Positions 19,811 through 21,595 of a stretch of DNA of 21,595 bases are shown here, piece after piece (positions within the stretch are counted from its first letter, which is position 1; every line of letters begins with the position of its first letter). The stretch spans positions 1 to 21,595 of IMG/VR virus record IMGVR_UViG_3300031658_000162, one strand, 5' to 3'. Under the pieces are notes generated by a model, which had not been told where the DNA came from, searched no databases, and was given only the letters and a program-made list of their open reading frames with translations. Position numbers and translations under genes: made by a program. The stretch is from a virus.

Positions 19811-20131
19811 CTATCGCTGATTTTCGTATTGACGCTTCTGGCGTTTACGGTCAGCATAGACAAGGTCGAATATCACATCAATTTCTTGCGCGACCAAGTC
19901 TGGATCAACCATTACTCGCACGATATCCGACTCAAGGTCCATCCACGCTTTTCTGTTCGCAAACCTATCGCGTGAGTTATCGTAGTAATACTCTACAACA
20001 CCTTCTCCACCGACACCGAAAAGTTTTTCTGGTGTTGGTCGGGTAAAGTCGTAAGTAGGGAATGCGCCATCTTTAGCGTAGTAGTAATCTTCTGCGCCAA
20101 CATTTCGTGACATGATATTTTGGTCTAACAT
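19811..20131 (-). CDS. Hypothetical protein (106 aa), Tyr-rich
   Basis: The product has 106 residues and is not recognised. The N-terminal half has Tyr clusters (EDYYYAKDG, VVEYYYDNS) and GVGGEG; the C-terminal half is helical and charged (PDLVAQEIDVIFDLVYADRKRQKRQYENQR). AGAGAG lies upstream of the ATG at 20131; ATG 20113 is an alternative without a better site. It lies between the 61-residue gene and the GNAT gene in one unit from module I. Confidence 0.68.
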   Translation of the reverse strand: MLDQNIMSRNVGAEDYYYAKDGAFPTYDFTRPTPEKLFGVGGEGVVEYYYDNSRDRFANRKAWMDLESDIVRVMVDPDLVAQEIDVIFDLVYADRKRQKRQYENQR

Positions 20132-20144
20132 AATATAGTTCTCT

Positions 20145-20330
20145 CTATTGCTCGATTCTTTTTACAACTTTGGCAATCTTGTCGATCACCTTAGTGTTAC
20201 GGATTGACGCTCCGGTCTTCCTGCGATACTTGACCGCGTTCCATCGCGCCAGTGCTTCTGCATCGCGCTGTTCAACACAATAGTCCAGATCGACTCCTAG
20301 TGCTTCTGCTTCTTCTAAACTCATTTTCAT
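20145..20330 (-). CDS. Small basic protein (61 aa)
   Basis: The product has 61 residues: an acidic first half (SLEEAEALGVDLDYC) and a basic C-terminus (AVKYRRKTGASIRNTKVIDKIAKVVKRIEQ). It is possibly a helix-turn-helix-sized nucleic-acid binder, but I see no definite motif. It is first after module I and probably leads an operon with 19811, GNAT, ACP and the downstream small genes. Confidence 0.68.
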   Translation of the reverse strand: MKMSLEEAEALGVDLDYCVEQRDAEALARWNAVKYRRKTGASIRNTKVIDKIAKVVKRIEQ

Positions 20331-20395
20331 CTTTCTATCTCTGTTTCTCTATTCAATACAACCATTATACCCTATCTGGGGTCAAATGCAACCCC
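20331..20395 (-). promoter_or_regulatory. Early promoter module I with dyad
   Basis: TTGCAT (20386-20391), 16-bp spacer, TATAAT (20364-20369), perfect GGGGT-N8-ACCCC dyad. The terminator of the upstream gene ends right at the dyad, replacing the usual CATTGA segment. It drives the unit ending at 18397. Confidence 0.9.
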
Positions 20396-20421
20396 AAAAA
20401 GTCCTTAAAAATCAAGGACTT
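20396..20421 (-). terminator. Intrinsic terminator
   Basis: On the minus strand AAGTCCTT (20414-20421) and AAGGACTT (20399-20406) form an 8-bp stem with a 7-nt loop, followed by T residues. It has the same stem as the terminator at 12697-12725 and ends the unit of the coiled-coil and PEP-CTERM-like genes. Confidence 0.87.
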
Positions 20422-20423
20422 GA

Positions 20424-20455
20424 GAGTATGAATAGTCATACCAGACCACCGCTCA
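20424..20455 (-). repeat. 3'-end hairpin repeat, copy 3
   Basis: Begins at the TGA of the coiled-coil gene and reads GCGGTGGT, then GGTATGACTATTCATAC on the minus strand; GTATG pairs with CATAC. It is followed directly by the terminator. Confidence 0.62.
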
Positions 20456-20860
20456 CCACTGCCCGGGACAACGCTGATAGAATTTAAAATCCCCTCCGCC
20501 ACTGACATCTCTGATAGTCTGTTCTGTAAAATCCTTCGGCATTATCTTATCCTCAACTGGTAGATCACCAAACAGATCTGTCAACTTCTCAACCTGTTCT
20601 TCGAGTGCGCCAACACGATAAACAAGCATATTATCGTGATAAGGACTTTTAGTCTCTTTGTCGATTATTTCCTGTTCCAACTCAGCACACTCTTCACGGA
20701 GTGTATCGTTTTCTTCTTCTAGGGTAGTGATGCAATTTTTGTAGTCTTGCTGCCATCCTTGGAGGGTTTCAACCTTCGCTGACATATCGGCAAGTTGCGA
20801 CATCAGGTCACGGATAACAAGGGTACACTCTAGGTGTAATATTTCGTTATTTTTACTCAT
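20453..20860 (-). CDS. Coiled-coil protein (135 aa)
   Basis: The ATG at 20860 is preceded by GGAGG at 9 nt, which lies within the last codons of the upstream gene; the longer reading from 20893 overlaps that gene too far. The product has 135 residues. A long acidic coiled coil (about 15-95: LMSQLADMSAKVETLQGWQ, TLEEENDTLREECAELEQEII, VGALEEQVEKLTDLFG) ends in a Gly-rich segment SGGGDFKFYQRCPGQW. It resembles spacer or scaffold proteins; no function is known. It is translated with the PEP-CTERM-like gene. Confidence 0.72.
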   Translation of the reverse strand: MSKNNEILHLECTLVIRDLMSQLADMSAKVETLQGWQQDYKNCITTLEEENDTLREECAELEQEIIDKETKSPYHDNMLVYRVGALEEQVEKLTDLFGDLPVEDKIMPKDFTEQTIRDVSGGGDFKFYQRCPGQW

Positions 20861-21461
20861 TAAAAAATCCTCCATTGTTTTTTCTTCTTGCAATACCTAA
20901 TAGTCCAACCAGTGCGCTACCGAATAACCATGCTGCTGCTGGAATTGGGACGGGGGAAGGAGTGTAGTTATACTCTGTGATGTATTGTCTACACGGTCTG
21001 AAACCAACGCCATCACACGGAATTCCTGTTATTTCAGTCGGCATGCCGTTGGGATTGTTACTAAAAAACCAGGTCTTACTGTTATCCATAGACAGACTCC
21101 AGAAAGGTGCAGCAGTTGTTATACTAGTGCTTTCAAATGTATCAATGGCGGTACTCCTCACTTTATAACCAGTTACAGGTTCAATACCAGAATTCACAAG
21201 AACGATATTTATATAGTAAACTGTCCTATCAAATAATGAACTGAGTGGCAACCGCCAAGTCTCTTCTATTCCAGTGGCATCCGTTAAACTCCAATCAAAA
21301 TTTGCCGAATTATCAATACTTGTTGATACGACCAATCCATCGCATGCGGGACTACAATGTACATCATCACTATTCCATGTATCCAAATTAATTGTATTGG
21401 CATTCGTGCCAAAGGAAACAGCAGCAAACATTGCTGCACTGCAAAAACTTAACTTGTTCAT
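20853..21461 (-). CDS. Secreted protein with PEP-CTERM/VPxPA-type exosortase tail
   Basis: The product has 202 residues. The signal peptide MNKLSFCSAAMFAAVSFGTNA is probably cut after A21. A beta-rich mature region follows (WSLTDATGIEETWRLPLSS, YYINIVLVNSG, FWSLSMDN) with Cys at 36, 40, 149 and 157. The C-terminus is VPIPAAAWLF (171-180), GSALVGLLGI, ARRK: a VPxPA motif, one membrane span and a basic cluster, the PEP-CTERM-type sorting signal processed by exosortases in EPS-producing Gram-negative bacteria. Eight residues (NNGGFFNE) follow the basic cluster, probably because this stretch encodes the next gene's ribosome site. I know of no phage function for such a protein. ATGA overlap with the upstream gene. 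Confidence 0.85.
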   Translation of the reverse strand: MNKLSFCSAAMFAAVSFGTNANTINLDTWNSDDVHCSPACDGLVVSTSIDNSANFDWSLTDATGIEETWRLPLSSLFDRTVYYINIVLVNSGIEPVTGYKVRSTAIDTFESTSITTAAPFWSLSMDNSKTWFFSNNPNGMPTEITGIPCDGVGFRPCRQYITEYNYTPSPVPIPAAAWLFGSALVGLLGIARRKNNGGFFNE

Positions 21462-21595
21462 ATCAATTCTCCATCATCATTAAATTCCATTGTGCCTTCG
21501 ATCATCCTGCGACCTATCTCATTCGCGCATGATGTAACTATCCTCGAAACTGAGGTTTTACTGCCATACCTCCAAGCACTCGCTTTTAATCGCAA
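21458..21595 (-). CDS. C-terminus of an unidentified gene (runs off right edge)
   Basis: The minus frame is open from the window edge to TGA at 21458-21460, overlapping the next ATG as ATGA. The visible 45 residues include SAWRYGSKTSVSRIVTSC, ANEIGRRMIEGTM and a final EFNDDGELI. The overlap with the PEP-CTERM-like start and the coding-like composition support a real gene end. I do not recognise the family. Confidence 0.65.
   Translation of the reverse strand: MRLKASAWRYGSKTSVSRIVTSCANEIGRRMIEGTMEFNDDGELI

Noticed and set aside
7701-20395. The repeated intergenic modules as a CRISPR array or IS remnants
   Set aside because: Copies are dispersed, separated by genes, and each sits at a start codon with promoter boxes; there are no regular spacers or transposase.

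Overview
The window looks like a piece of the genome of a lytic, T4-related tailed phage (myovirus type) from a marine setting. Every gene I can support lies on the minus strand, so transcription runs from high to low coordinates. Genes are packed with ATGA, TAATG or GTGA junctions, and most products are small and phage-typical. The types that point to a T4-like marine myovirus are: a fibre with YadA-like repeats, a marine-phage nucleotidyltransferase family, a DUF6267-type protein, a WGR-like ATP-dependent DNA ligase, RecB-like nucleases, a four-helix membrane protein with a coiled coil, a SleB lysin, and TATAAATA late-promoter motifs. I see no tRNA, rRNA, IS element, integrase or CRISPR array. 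The host is unknown. A protein with a PEP-CTERM/VPxPA sorting tail suggests a Gram-negative host with an exosortase, perhaps a marine gammaproteobacterium; this is inference.

Layout. (1) 1-8340 is mostly late or structural. A long fibre gene runs off the left edge behind a TATAAATA motif. Behind a second TATAAATA motif (5336-5343) lies a tightly coupled six-gene operon (5304 to 1609). Five of its products begin with a short peptide resembling the capsid-targeting sequence of T4 internal head proteins. The operon holds a nucleotidyltransferase, a ParB-like protein and a ligase-like DUF6267 protein, so it may encode enzymes packaged in the head. A strikingly AT-rich gene (5349-6362) follows, then a zinc protease, and the first of two PD-(D/E)xK nucleases. 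A pair of homologous tail-anchored coiled-coil proteins sits behind a third TATAAATA motif. (2) 8332-13924 is nucleic-acid and metabolic: a second PD-(D/E)xK nuclease, a small alarmone-hydrolase-like HD protein, DNA ligase, a DUF3310-like protein, a ribbon-helix-helix regulator and a putative DNA glycosylase. (3) 14002-16612 holds membrane and lysis genes. (4) 16612-21595 is an early accessory region of tiny genes. It includes a secreted Cys-rich protein, an acyl carrier protein beside a GNAT-fold transferase, and a secreted protein with an exosortase-type C-terminal tail.

Regulation. Nine near-identical intergenic modules each contain TTG(C/T)AT, exactly 16 bp, then TATAAT, followed by a purine-rich leader and a start codon. 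Most carry a GGGGT-N8-ACCCC dyad over the -35 box. They look like host-sigma70 early promoters with a shared operator. Two strong intrinsic terminators with the same stem, and a three-copy hairpin element immediately downstream of stop codons, mark operon ends. The ribbon-helix-helix protein is a candidate ligand of the dyad.

Three gene products shorter than about 60 residues (10163-10282, 17029-17196, 18632-18778) are supported by stop/start overlaps or codon content. Functional calls rest on motifs read by eye. No database search was possible.
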